Shown here in pieces: positions 17,283 to 26,075 of a stretch of DNA of 64,000 nucleotides; within the stretch, counting starts at the first letter, position 1; each line of letters starts with the position of its first letter. The notes beneath the pieces were generated by a model. The model made no database searches. It worked only from the letters and a program-made list of their open reading frames with translations, and was not told where the DNA came from. The stretch comes from Bacteroidales bacterium. Lineage in GTDB: Bacteria; Bacteroidota; Bacteroidia; Bacteroidales; UBA932. The stretch lies in the NCBI GenBank assembly GCA_017445755.1, contig JAFSSE010000008.1, positions 1 to 64,000 on the forward strand, written 5' to 3'. The position numbers were made by a program, and so were the translations under genes.

Positions 17283-20129
17283 TTATTGGGATTTCAGCTT
17301 TATCCTCTCGTTGAAACGATAAGCGAAGGAGAGCATCAGATAGCGCCCGAAGGTATGGGTATAGACGTTCCGGATGTAATTGGATGTCATGGAAGTGGAG
17401 AATCCGGTTGTGTTATCAAAGACGTCATGGGCCGAAAGGGCGAGGTCGTAATTATTCTTGGGGCCCCAGCGGAAGCCGAGGGTCATGTTCAGGATATTGT
17501 CCGAAAGGTCCCCGTATTCAAGTCCCTGGGTAAATCTCTTGTAGTAGTTCCCTCCGAAATAAAAGTGGTCCAGGATCTTGTTCAGCTCCCAGGCGAAATT
17601 TATCCTCTCGGTCCAGTATTCATTGTGGTTGCCGAGGGTATTGGACGAACTGATATAGGAAGCCGAACCGCTCAGGTTGAAGCGGACCGTGCGGGAGAAG
17701 TTGGTCCGGATGCCAAGCCGGGCCGAGGGGCCGAAATTACCCGTTCTCATCGCAGTTCCATTGTAGAAGGATGGCGTATTGTCCCAGTCGAAGGCCGCGG
17801 AAGTCGAGAGCATGCAGAGAATAGGCGTGATGGGGACGTCATATTTCACATTCATGCCCGCAGAATAGCCGGAACCGGCATTGTCATAGGTATTCAGCGT
17901 TGACTGGGCGGGCATGGTATAGTCATACTTGGGGAGGTAGGTATCCTCTTCGTAGTAAATCTGGGTCCGGACGATGGAGTTCAAACGGGCGGAAAAGGCC
18001 GCCTTGAGGGTCAGCATGCTTATGTCTCCCGTCGATACCTTGCCGTTACGGCTCTTCGCAAGACGGTTTTCGACGGTTTCCAGGGCCTGTGCCCCGACCG
18101 GGGAACTGTAGGTGAAGGTAAACTCATGGATGCGGCTCTGCCTGAGGTCCGGATTACCTACGGAGACCGAAAGGAGGTTGCGGTTGTCAAGGCGGGGGCG
18201 GACCTGGGTAAGGGACGGGGTGATGCAGGAAGAGGACCAGGAGAGTTTCCAACGGTTCACCAGGGATTCCGTTCCGCAGCTGAGGGATGCGAAAAGGGAG
18301 GGGAAGCGGCGGTCATAGCCGTCCTCTTCAGGGAAGAATTCGTCCCGGTTGAGCCCGACGGAGGTGAAGCCCGCGCGGGCCCGGAGAATGGCCTCAGTGC
18401 CCTTGAAACGGTTGTTGAAGGTAAGCGCAACCGAATGCTTGTTGTTATCGACAATATAGTCGTGGGTATTGACCGTATCGACTATGGATTCCAGCGGATC
18501 TGAAATATCGAAGGCGGTCCGGAGGGAATGCCTGTACTCGCCGGAATAGACATAGGAGAGGGTCAGGTTGCTCCAGTCGTCGAAATCATAGCGGACATAC
18601 GGGCTGACGGCCCAGTTCCGATCGGTCACGGTTCCGTCGATGTCCAGCACTCTCCATACCAGGGTCGTCGAAGTGGAATCCCTCTTGTCGGTCCCGGAAT
18701 AGCCGTCCGATGCGCTTAATGTAACGGTTCCGCCAACCCTGAGATGCTCTCCGAGCCCCTTGTTGAAAGACAGTTTCCCTTCGTAAGACCTGCCGGAATC
18801 AGAGTCCAGGATATGGTTTTCGGTGCCCTTCGGCTTTTTCCCCGAAACCATGTTGAGATTGGTGTTATTGGACTCCGCGAATGACCCGTTAAAGGTTCCG
18901 GTCAGGGAAAGGCCGATGCGGCCGTCCTTAAGGGCTTTGAAACCGCTGGTGGAGAGTTTGTGGGTAAAGCGGTCGGTCTTCGAGAACGCTGTCCTCTCCA
19001 CAGTCCGGGAATCCCACTTTGAAGACGGGAAATAGAGCAGTTCGGTGGCGGATTCGTTGACCGAATGGCGCTCCGAATAGGAATATGCCGCATCAACCTG
19101 GCCGAGGACAAAGTTCCGGTACTGGCGGCTCATCCACTTTTTCTTCACATCGGCCGAAACGGACATGCTCATCCAGTCAGATGCGCTGCCGGCATTGGAG
19201 GCGACCCTGAAGATATTGCCACGCCGGCGGTTGGCATCGTTGTTTATGTTGTTCGCATTAGCCGAAATGGAGGCCTGGAGGGATTCGGAGAACCAGTTTG
19301 CATCGAAACCCGCCGTGTAGCGGAACTTCCGGTAGGTAGAGTCCGTATTGAAGCCCCCGCCGGCGAGGACATCCCCGGAAAGTATGGCCTTCGGGCGGTT
19401 CTTGGTACGGATATCGAGCACCCGCTGCTTCTCATCGGTCTGCCGGACGCGGTGGTAGGGGTCCTTGTTGTCGTATTCCTGGTAGGATGAGATACTGACG
19501 ACCTCGTCCGAATCCAGATTGTTGAGGGCCCGCATCGGGGCGTTTCCGAAAAGGAGGGCGCCGTCGACATAGACCTCGCTGACCGCCTCCCCGAGAACGC
19601 TGATTACTCCGCTCTCGATTTCCACTCCGGGCATCTGCTCGAGTATGTCGATTGCCCTTTCCCCTTTTTCCGTCTTGACGGCGGCGGCATTGAAAACGAC
19701 GGTGTCGCCGCTGACTTTCAGAGGAGTCGGAGCGGCTGCGACAACGGCGGCGTCAATCTCCTCGGAAGAAGGTTCCAGATTGACCATGACCCGGTTCGGA
19801 CCCGCCTTTACCTGGATGGTCCTTGTCATGGTCTCATAGCCGAGAAGGGAAAAAGAAAGGGTTACGGGCCCTGCAGGGATATTCTTGATGGAGAACCAGC
19901 CCTTTACCCCGGTCTGGGTGAAGAGTGAATCCCGGTCCCCTGTCACCGCAAGCACAACGACTCCCGCCCCGGGACTTTCCGCCCCCTCCCCTCCTTCCGG
20001 AGAGAGGTAAACAAAGCCCGAAACGTTCCCCGTATTCCCTTCACGGGCCGTTCCCCCTCTTTGTGCAAAAGAGTGGAAACAGCCCGAGAGAAACAGCAGG
20101 GCCGCTGCGATGATGCGGAATGGCCGCAT
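17283..20129 (-). CDS. Outer-membrane beta-barrel (TonB receptor-like) protein
   Basis: This 948-residue protein has a signal peptide (cleavage after SFAQ, near residue 23). A CarboxypepD_reg-like domain lies at about 35-120 (GWFSIKNIPAGPVTLSFSLLGYE), then a plug-like region (DILEQMPGVEIESGVISVLGEAVSEVYVDG), then a long barrel of the OMP_b-brl_3 type. It lacks SusC's characteristic plug sequence and a SusD partner. It is the last gene of the six-gene operon, 3 bp after the DUF1735-like gene. Such receptors are often described as generic outer-membrane receptors; the substrate is unknown. Its end is 62 bp before feoAB, which may be relevant to metal or siderophore uptake, but that is speculation. 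Confidence 0.8.
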   Translation of the reverse strand: MRPFRIIAAALLFLSGCFHSFAQRGGTAREGNTGNVSGFVYLSPEGGEGAESPGAGVVVLAVTGDRDSLFTQTGVKGWFSIKNIPAGPVTLSFSLLGYETMTRTIQVKAGPNRVMVNLEPSSEEIDAAVVAAAPTPLKVSGDTVVFNAAAVKTEKGERAIDILEQMPGVEIESGVISVLGEAVSEVYVDGALLFGNAPMRALNNLDSDEVVSISSYQEYDNKDPYHRVRQTDEKQRVLDIRTKNRPKAILSGDVLAGGGFNTDSTYRKFRYTAGFDANWFSESLQASISANANNINNDANRRRGNIFRVASNAGSASDWMSMSVSADVKKKWMSRQYRNFVLGQVDAAYSYSERHSVNESATELLYFPSSKWDSRTVERTAFSKTDRFTHKLSTSGFKALKDGRIGLSLTGTFNGSFAESNNTNLNMVSGKKPKGTENHILDSDSGRSYEGKLSFNKGLGEHLRVGGTVTLSASDGYSGTDKRDSTSTTLVWRVLDIDGTVTDRNWAVSPYVRYDFDDWSNLTLSYVYSGEYRHSLRTAFDISDPLESIVDTVNTHDYIVDNNKHSVALTFNNRFKGTEAILRARAGFTSVGLNRDEFFPEEDGYDRRFPSLFASLSCGTESLVNRWKLSWSSSCITPSLTQVRPRLDNRNLLSVSVGNPDLRQSRIHEFTFTYSSPVGAQALETVENRLAKSRNGKVSTGDISMLTLKAAFSARLNSIVRTQIYYEEDTYLPKYDYTMPAQSTLNTYDNAGSGYSAGMNVKYDVPITPILCMLSTSAAFDWDNTPSFYNGTAMRTGNFGPSARLGIRTNFSRTVRFNLSGSASYISSSNTLGNHNEYWTERINFAWELNKILDHFYFGGNYYKRFTQGLEYGDLSDNILNMTLGFRWGPKNNYDLALSAHDVFDNTTGFSTSMTSNYIRNVYTHTFGRYLMLSFAYRFNERIKLKSQ

Positions 20130-20132
20130 GGC

Positions 20133-21167
20133 TTACAGGGCAGTATCGACGTGAAGCTCGTACTCTACCCACTGGCGGAGTATCAGCTGCTCTTCAGCCC
20201 TGTAATTCTTTCCGCCGCTGGTATAGGTATATTTGAGGTCGAAAACAGGGGCGATTTCGTCTCCCCCATAGAAGGTATACTTCTTCGAAGTGCCGTAAGG
20301 GTTGGTATAGCTGACTCCGGTAGTATAAAGGATTCCGGAGGCATTTGAAACCGTAACTCCTTCCCCTTCTACCGTAACGGCCGAATCTCCGGAAGAGGAG
20401 GCGTCGAGGGTCAGGACAAGGGCGCCGGAAGTCTGGCCTCCAACCCCGGGATGCCTCAGCTTGTAACGTCCTACGGTCGTCATTGCAACAGTCGGAGCGG
20501 AGGTAGTATAGTTCCAGCGGTAGTTCTCCGTCGTGGAGTACTCCGTCCATGTAGCCACATTGCCGGAAGCATCCTCTTCCCCGTAACGACCGAGACGATA
20601 GTAGGTCCCGCTGTACTCGTTGATGTAGTAGAAGGAAATGAGGGTCCTGTCCCCGCCGACGGCATCCGTCCGCTCGAGAATCATTCCGTTCGGATAGAGG
20701 GCGACAGAATCGGCCGGGGCCGGAATGGATGTTCCCGTAACCACAAGCGGAAGGGCATAGGTCTTCTTCAGGGAGGCGGGATCGGCATAGAAGGCATCCG
20801 TGAAGGAAATCTGGATGTCCGCAACGGCGAGCGTCTGGCGGCGTACCCGGAAAGTCTTGTCGGTCGTCACATTGCCGTCCTTGTCCACGAAATAGTAGTA
20901 ATCCGAAGGAAGAAGGGTCCTGCCGGTTCCATCAAGGAGGGTCTCGTCAATGTCGAAGGTCGCCCAGTCGTTCATGTCCACATTGCGTTTCCCACCGATG
21001 GCGACACCGACATAAACGGCATTCCTGTCCTGGAGAACGGCCCTGGACTGACGCGGCAGGGCGAATCCGATCCTCGGATCGGTATAGTCCTCTATATATT
21101 CCTCATAGCAGGATACTGCAGTGAGGAGGGTTGCAATCAGAGAAGCTGCTAAAAGTATCTTTTTCAT
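20133..21167 (-). CDS. DUF1735-like surface lipoprotein (SusE position)
   Basis: This 344-residue lipoprotein has the lipobox TAVSC (Cys near residue 20) followed by an acidic stretch (YEEYIEDYTD), typical for surface export in Bacteroidetes. The N-terminal beta domain resembles DUF1735 (BT_3987-type) and the C-terminal half looks like a ligand-binding beta-sandwich (DUF4361-like). It follows susD by 12 bp, so it holds the place of SusE/SusF-type surface glycan-binding proteins. Binding partner unknown. Confidence 0.68.
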   Translation of the reverse strand: MKKILLAASLIATLLTAVSCYEEYIEDYTDPRIGFALPRQSRAVLQDRNAVYVGVAIGGKRNVDMNDWATFDIDETLLDGTGRTLLPSDYYYFVDKDGNVTTDKTFRVRRQTLAVADIQISFTDAFYADPASLKKTYALPLVVTGTSIPAPADSVALYPNGMILERTDAVGGDRTLISFYYINEYSGTYYRLGRYGEEDASGNVATWTEYSTTENYRWNYTTSAPTVAMTTVGRYKLRHPGVGGQTSGALVLTLDASSSGDSAVTVEGEGVTVSNASGILYTTGVSYTNPYGTSKKYTFYGGDEIAPVFDLKYTYTSGGKNYRAEEQLILRQWVEYELHVDTAL

Positions 21168-21179
21168 TGTTCCTTTCCT

Positions 21180-22937
21180 TTAAAAACCAGCATTCTGTAC
21201 CAGTCCACGCTTGACTTCGTCATAGGGGACGGGGTTGTAATAACTCTTGAAGGTCGGAGTATAGAGAACCACCTCGCTATAGGTATAGGTCCCGACGGCG
21301 TCCCTTTCGCAGCGGATTCCCCTGACGGGCTCGTTGAGGTCCATGACCCGGCGGCGGAGATCCCAGTAGCGTTCGTTCTCAAAAGCCATCTCAATCCGTC
21401 GCTCGTTCAGGATAAGGTCCATAAAGCGGTCCTTGTCTCCCCTCACGGTCTCGATATAGAGGTCAGAGGTGATTCCTCCCGACTTGGAACGGATATCCTT
21501 GATGATGTCATAGGCGGTGCGGGTCCCAGCGCCGGCAACCGTTCCGTCCGGACCGGCCACCTCATTCAGGGCCTCGGCCAGATCGAGGAAAATCTCGGCA
21601 AGACGCATCTTGGGATAGATATGGACCGACTTGGAGGAGTTGACCGGGGTCACCTTTACCTTTTCGGACAGGAACTTCCGAAGGTAATAGCCAGTGGATG
21701 AACCCTTTATATCACCGAATACATAGGACTCGGAATCCTTCCCGCCCTTAGTGATGTCAATCTGGGTACCGGAACTCGGGAAGGTGGCTCCGTTATAGTA
21801 AACGGTCATGGCCATACGGTTGTCCCTTCCGGTATAAGGGGTCTGGGGGTTGTACCCGGAAGCGGGATCTGAAATCGGATAGCCGTTCGCCTTCATCGGA
21901 TAAGCGTCCACAAGGTTCTGGGAAGGGCCGCTGTTGCAGCTTCCGTAATTGAACGGAGGGTAATGGCGGCCTTCCAGGGCATTGTTGTTCGCATAATTGC
22001 GGTGGATGATATGGGCGGGAGTCGCCGTAGCCGAAGCATCGGCGAGGTCCGTGTTTTTCAGGGCCACATAAGCGGGATTTCCGCAGAGGTCCAGAACCTT
22101 CTGGCACTGGACGGCGGCCCTTTCCCAACCGGTCCTGTATAAGGCGGCGTCAGTAACGGTATAGTCCCCCATCCCGTTGACCGTGACCGCAGAAGAATAA
22201 AGCGGCGAGGCGGCGAAGAAGAGGGCCCTTGCCTTCAAGAACTCGGACATGGTCTCATTGGCTCTGCCGTACTCCGCCTCCGGGATGATGACTCCATGGA
22301 GGTAGAAGCTGGCCGAGTCGCAGTCCGCACAGATCTGGGCCACGCACTGGTCATAGGTATTGCGGATGTAATTCCCGGTCACGGCCGTCATCTTCTCGGT
22401 CTGGAAGGAGGTTACGATCGGATATCCGAGCGGATTGCCGGCAGCGTCGCGGCCGCCCCAGTGGCGGAGCAGGTAGTAACCCCACCATGCCCGGAGATAG
22501 AAGGCCTCGCCGCGCAGGCGCCGCTTTCTGGCGGCATCCTGCTCCGCATTTCCTTCGACATACTGGAGGTCAGGAGAAAGCCCGTGGAGCAGGAACTGAT
22601 GGACCTGCTGGAACTGGTCGTAAGCCGTCGACCATCCTGAAAAAGGATTGTCGGACGGGGTCTGCCTTCCTAGGGAAAGCCGGTAAATGGTCCCGGTCGA
22701 ATTGTTGACGACGGCATTGTCGGTAGCAACGTCGAGGAAATTGCTGCTGTAGCAGTCGGGCGCCGTCGGCATGTCATAATAACAGTTGAACAGGACGCCC
22801 TGGGCAAGGTCCGGAACAGCCCAGAGGGCATCCTCGCCTATATTTGTGACATATTTCTCCGGATACAGCGACGAGTCGCAGCCCCCCAGGACGAAAAGGA
22901 AGGCGGCGGAAAGAAGGATAGTATTCAGTTTTCTCAT
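21180..22937 (-). CDS. SusD/RagB family lipoprotein (second pair)
   Basis: This 585-residue lipoprotein has lipobox VLGGC (Cys20). The SusD fold is indicated by the TPR-like helical motif RGEAFYLRAWWGYYLLRHWGG, by a sugar-pocket loop region, and by the C-terminal ILNERRIEMAFENERYWDLR run that is diagnostic of RagB/SusD. It caps the SusC-like transporter encoded 17 bp upstream and should sit on the outer-membrane surface. Its partner and neighbours contain no glycoside hydrolase, so the ligand may be a peptide or glycan processed elsewhere. Confidence 0.93.
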   Translation of the reverse strand: MRKLNTILLSAAFLFVLGGCDSSLYPEKYVTNIGEDALWAVPDLAQGVLFNCYYDMPTAPDCYSSNFLDVATDNAVVNNSTGTIYRLSLGRQTPSDNPFSGWSTAYDQFQQVHQFLLHGLSPDLQYVEGNAEQDAARKRRLRGEAFYLRAWWGYYLLRHWGGRDAAGNPLGYPIVTSFQTEKMTAVTGNYIRNTYDQCVAQICADCDSASFYLHGVIIPEAEYGRANETMSEFLKARALFFAASPLYSSAVTVNGMGDYTVTDAALYRTGWERAAVQCQKVLDLCGNPAYVALKNTDLADASATATPAHIIHRNYANNNALEGRHYPPFNYGSCNSGPSQNLVDAYPMKANGYPISDPASGYNPQTPYTGRDNRMAMTVYYNGATFPSSGTQIDITKGGKDSESYVFGDIKGSSTGYYLRKFLSEKVKVTPVNSSKSVHIYPKMRLAEIFLDLAEALNEVAGPDGTVAGAGTRTAYDIIKDIRSKSGGITSDLYIETVRGDKDRFMDLILNERRIEMAFENERYWDLRRRVMDLNEPVRGIRCERDAVGTYTYSEVVLYTPTFKSYYNPVPYDEVKRGLVQNAGF

Positions 22938-22954
22938 TGTCTTGTCCTCCTTTT

Positions 22955-25900
22955 TTAGAATGTTACGGATACTCCGGCGGTGACTGCGGAGTAATAAGGG
23001 TTATTCGATATACCTGCCGTCGGGACTTCAGGATCGACGTACTTGAGCGGGGTCAGTACAAAAAGGTTCGTTCCACGTGCGAAGACACGGCACTTTTTGA
23101 CAATCCCTTCCCCGCTGAGGTTCTGGATGGTGTAGCTGAGCTCGAGATCCTTGAAACGGAGGAAATCCGTCTTCCGGAGCCAGAAGCTGCTCGAAATATA
23201 GTCATTCTCCTCATTGACCGTCGTCAGCTTCGGATATGCGCCTCCCGGATTGTAAATCTCGTGGTAGCGGTCCAGCGCCTGGACGGACCAGGCCCTGTAT
23301 CCGTAATTCCAGAAATAGGTGCTGTTCATGATGGCGGAAGCCCCGGTCTCGGCGGTGAAATTCATATAGAGTCCCCAATTCTTCCATCTCAGGTCCACAT
23401 TGAAGCCCCAGCTGGTAAGCGGGAAGGTCTGCCCGAGGGTAATCTGGTCGGAACTGTCAATGAGCCCGTCTCCGTTCTGGTCCTTATAGGCGATATTGCC
23501 GTTGCCGTAAAGCCCGTAAGTCTGGATGGCATGGCCGTCCAGGGCCACATCCCTTCCGAAGAGGCCTTCGCTCTCAAGCCCGAGAATGCGGCTCGTCGGG
23601 TGGCCCGTGTACATCCTGGCCTCCTCTTTCACGGTTTCCGCATATGTCACATAACGGTTCCTGGTCGCAGTGAAATTAAGGCCGAGGGTGTATCCGAAAT
23701 CCCCGCCCAGGGCGCGGTCCGTCCACTGAAGCCCGAGTTCCACACCGTTATTCCGGACGCTGTTGACGTTGCTGTACGGGAGCCATTCCCCGATTGCCTC
23801 CATGTGGTTGTACTGGGGAAGGGTGATTATACCTGCCCTCAGTTCAGTGAAGACGTTTGCCTCGACGCTGAGGCGCTTTCCGAGGAACACTCCGTCAACT
23901 CCGGCGTTCAGTTCCGTGGAGGTTGTCCAGCCGATGTCCGGGTTTCCGGCGACGACTATGACCGGGTGGTTATAGGTCGTAGTATTGGAAGGGCCGGCGT
24001 TGAAGGACATCTGGTTGCCGTAATAAGTCTGGTAGAGGAGGAAGTTGTTCCCCGGGTTGTAACCGAGACGGCCGCCGCTCACTCTCAGTTTCAGGAAATC
24101 CACGGAAGGGTTACCCTTCAGGAAATCCTCCTCGGAGAGAATCCAGCCGAGAGAGAAGGCGGGGGTGAAAAGATAGCGGTGGGAGCGGTGGAACTGGTTG
24201 CTCCCTGCAGCACCGAGAACAACCTCCGCAAGGTACTTCCCGCTGAAAGCATAGTTGAAGCGGAGGGTGGCATTGGAGGAAATGATGTCCTGGTTCGCCC
24301 CCGACTGCTCAATCTTCGCGTAGCTGACGGCCGCGACCGTTGAAAATTCATGTTCCCCGAAAGTCCTGCCGTATTTCACGTCCCCGCGGAAACTCATGGT
24401 CCTCTGGGTCGTCTGGCTGGCCTTTATGTCATCGCTGCGGTTGTCAAGCCGAAGCTGGACGAGACGGTAGCTTTCTCCGCCGAAGCCGTTCCCGTAAGCA
24501 TCGATCCGATAAGTCGGCCATGTCTTTGTAAGCGTCTCGTTCACTATGCTGTAATTGTCAAAGGTAATGTAGGCGTCCGCCTTCAGCCCCTGGACATATT
24601 CATCGAAGTCGAACTTGAGCCCGAGATCGGTCTGGGTATTTACATAATGGTTGTTGTGGTTCCCCCCGTAAGCCATGTCGGCATAGATGTTCTGGGCATA
24701 GCGGTCACTGCCGGCGAAGAACGGGACGCCGCTTTCGTCGGAGGTCAGGCCGGAAACCGTGGACACGGACGAATTGATGTAGATACCGGAGAACTCGTCC
24801 ATGTCTATGGTCAGGGGATACTCGTTCGGCCTGGCTCCCGTCATGTGGGAATAGAGGGTACTGGTCGCGACGGCTCCGTATCCATAATTCTCGATACGTC
24901 CGGCGACGTCCGCGATTACCGAGAGGAAGTCCGTAATCTTGATATCGAGGTTACCCCTGATGTTGAAGCGGCTGACTGCCGAGACCCTTCCGACTTTTTC
25001 CGTACCGCTGACTCCGGTGAATCCGGCAATCAGGGAATATTGGGCGTAGGAATTGCCTCCATTGAGATCGACTGTCGCCTTTCCGAAGGTTCCCATGCCG
25101 CGGGTGAAATAGTCCTTCCAGTCGATGGTCGGATAAAGGAGGTCATTCTCACCCTTCGAGGCGGAAAGTCCTGCGAGATAGTCGGCGGAATAATACGGCT
25201 CGAGCCCGTCGTTTTCCCTCGCCTCGTTGAAGAGGTTCGCATATTCCATCGCACCGAGGTACTCAGGGTTACGCCTGGAAGGGGTCACGCCGTATTCCAC
25301 GCTGGTTTTGATAACCCTCTTGTTGGCCTCGCCGCGCTTTGTCGTAATGACGATGGCTCCGTTGGTGGCACGGGCTCCGAAAAGAACCTTCGCAGCCGCG
25401 TCTTTGATTACCTCGATGGAACCGATTTCCTCGACGAGAAGGTCCTCTATACCGCGTTCCATGCCATCCACAATCACAAGGGCCGTCGTCCCGCCGGCAT
25501 GTTCTCCGCGGACGTAGATATTGGAAGAATTGCCCCCGGTAGAGCCGGAAGCCGAACGGACGATAAGCCCGGGCGCAAGGCCCTGGAGCCCGTTAAGGAT
25601 ATTGTGATCGGGATATTTCTCCAGTTTCCCGACATCGACCCTGGTAATTGAGGAAGTATTGAAACGAGCGGAAATCTCTCCGCCGTCAAGGCGGTCCAGC
25701 ATGTCCCTCTCCCCGGAGAGATAGGGCTCGGAGTTCAGGACAATCTTTTCCGGAACACCGGCGCGGAGGTTGACCACCGCATCCTTGTACCCTTCCGCCT
25801 CAACGAGAATCAGGGCGTCTTCCTTCGAACGGATGGAAAAACGGCCGGACGCATCAGTCGAACGCGTTATCGCACCCTCGGAAGCGAATATGACGGCGCC

Positions 25901-26071
25901 CTCGACGGGAACGCCATGCTCATCGGTCACCACGGACTCAACCGTGATGACACGGGTTTTCTTCGCCTTCTTCTTCCCCTGGGCGGCAAGGTCCTGGGGC
26001 AATATCGCAAGAAGAAGGGTCAGAACCCATGTTGCTATGTATAATGACTTTTTCATCTTCATTCGTTTCAT
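22955..26071 (-). CDS. SusC/RagA family TonB-linked receptor (second pair)
   Basis: This 1038-residue outer-membrane transporter has a signal peptide ending near QDLAAQ, a basic KKKAKK stretch, a CarboxypepD_reg-like domain (about 40-115), a plug (LNGLQGLAPGLIVRSASG, then VIVDGMERGIEDLL and SIEVIKDAAAKVLFGARATNGAIVITTKRG) and a barrel ending in VTF. The TonB-box region is unlike the VVVGYGTQ form of the first SusC. The start could be 26071, 26062 or 26056, since three methionines lie close together. It follows the first susD by 4 bp, making a tandem SusCD-SusCD operon. Confidence 0.93.
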   Translation of the reverse strand: MKRMKMKKSLYIATWVLTLLLAILPQDLAAQGKKKAKKTRVITVESVVTDEHGVPVEGAVIFASEGAITRSTDASGRFSIRSKEDALILVEAEGYKDAVVNLRAGVPEKIVLNSEPYLSGERDMLDRLDGGEISARFNTSSITRVDVGKLEKYPDHNILNGLQGLAPGLIVRSASGSTGGNSSNIYVRGEHAGGTTALVIVDGMERGIEDLLVEEIGSIEVIKDAAAKVLFGARATNGAIVITTKRGEANKRVIKTSVEYGVTPSRRNPEYLGAMEYANLFNEARENDGLEPYYSADYLAGLSASKGENDLLYPTIDWKDYFTRGMGTFGKATVDLNGGNSYAQYSLIAGFTGVSGTEKVGRVSAVSRFNIRGNLDIKITDFLSVIADVAGRIENYGYGAVATSTLYSHMTGARPNEYPLTIDMDEFSGIYINSSVSTVSGLTSDESGVPFFAGSDRYAQNIYADMAYGGNHNNHYVNTQTDLGLKFDFDEYVQGLKADAYITFDNYSIVNETLTKTWPTYRIDAYGNGFGGESYRLVQLRLDNRSDDIKASQTTQRTMSFRGDVKYGRTFGEHEFSTVAAVSYAKIEQSGANQDIISSNATLRFNYAFSGKYLAEVVLGAAGSNQFHRSHRYLFTPAFSLGWILSEEDFLKGNPSVDFLKLRVSGGRLGYNPGNNFLLYQTYYGNQMSFNAGPSNTTTYNHPVIVVAGNPDIGWTTSTELNAGVDGVFLGKRLSVEANVFTELRAGIITLPQYNHMEAIGEWLPYSNVNSVRNNGVELGLQWTDRALGGDFGYTLGLNFTATRNRYVTYAETVKEEARMYTGHPTSRILGLESEGLFGRDVALDGHAIQTYGLYGNGNIAYKDQNGDGLIDSSDQITLGQTFPLTSWGFNVDLRWKNWGLYMNFTAETGASAIMNSTYFWNYGYRAWSVQALDRYHEIYNPGGAYPKLTTVNEENDYISSSFWLRKTDFLRFKDLELSYTIQNLSGEGIVKKCRVFARGTNLFVLTPLKYVDPEVPTAGISNNPYYSAVTAGVSVTF

Positions 26072-26075
26072 AGGT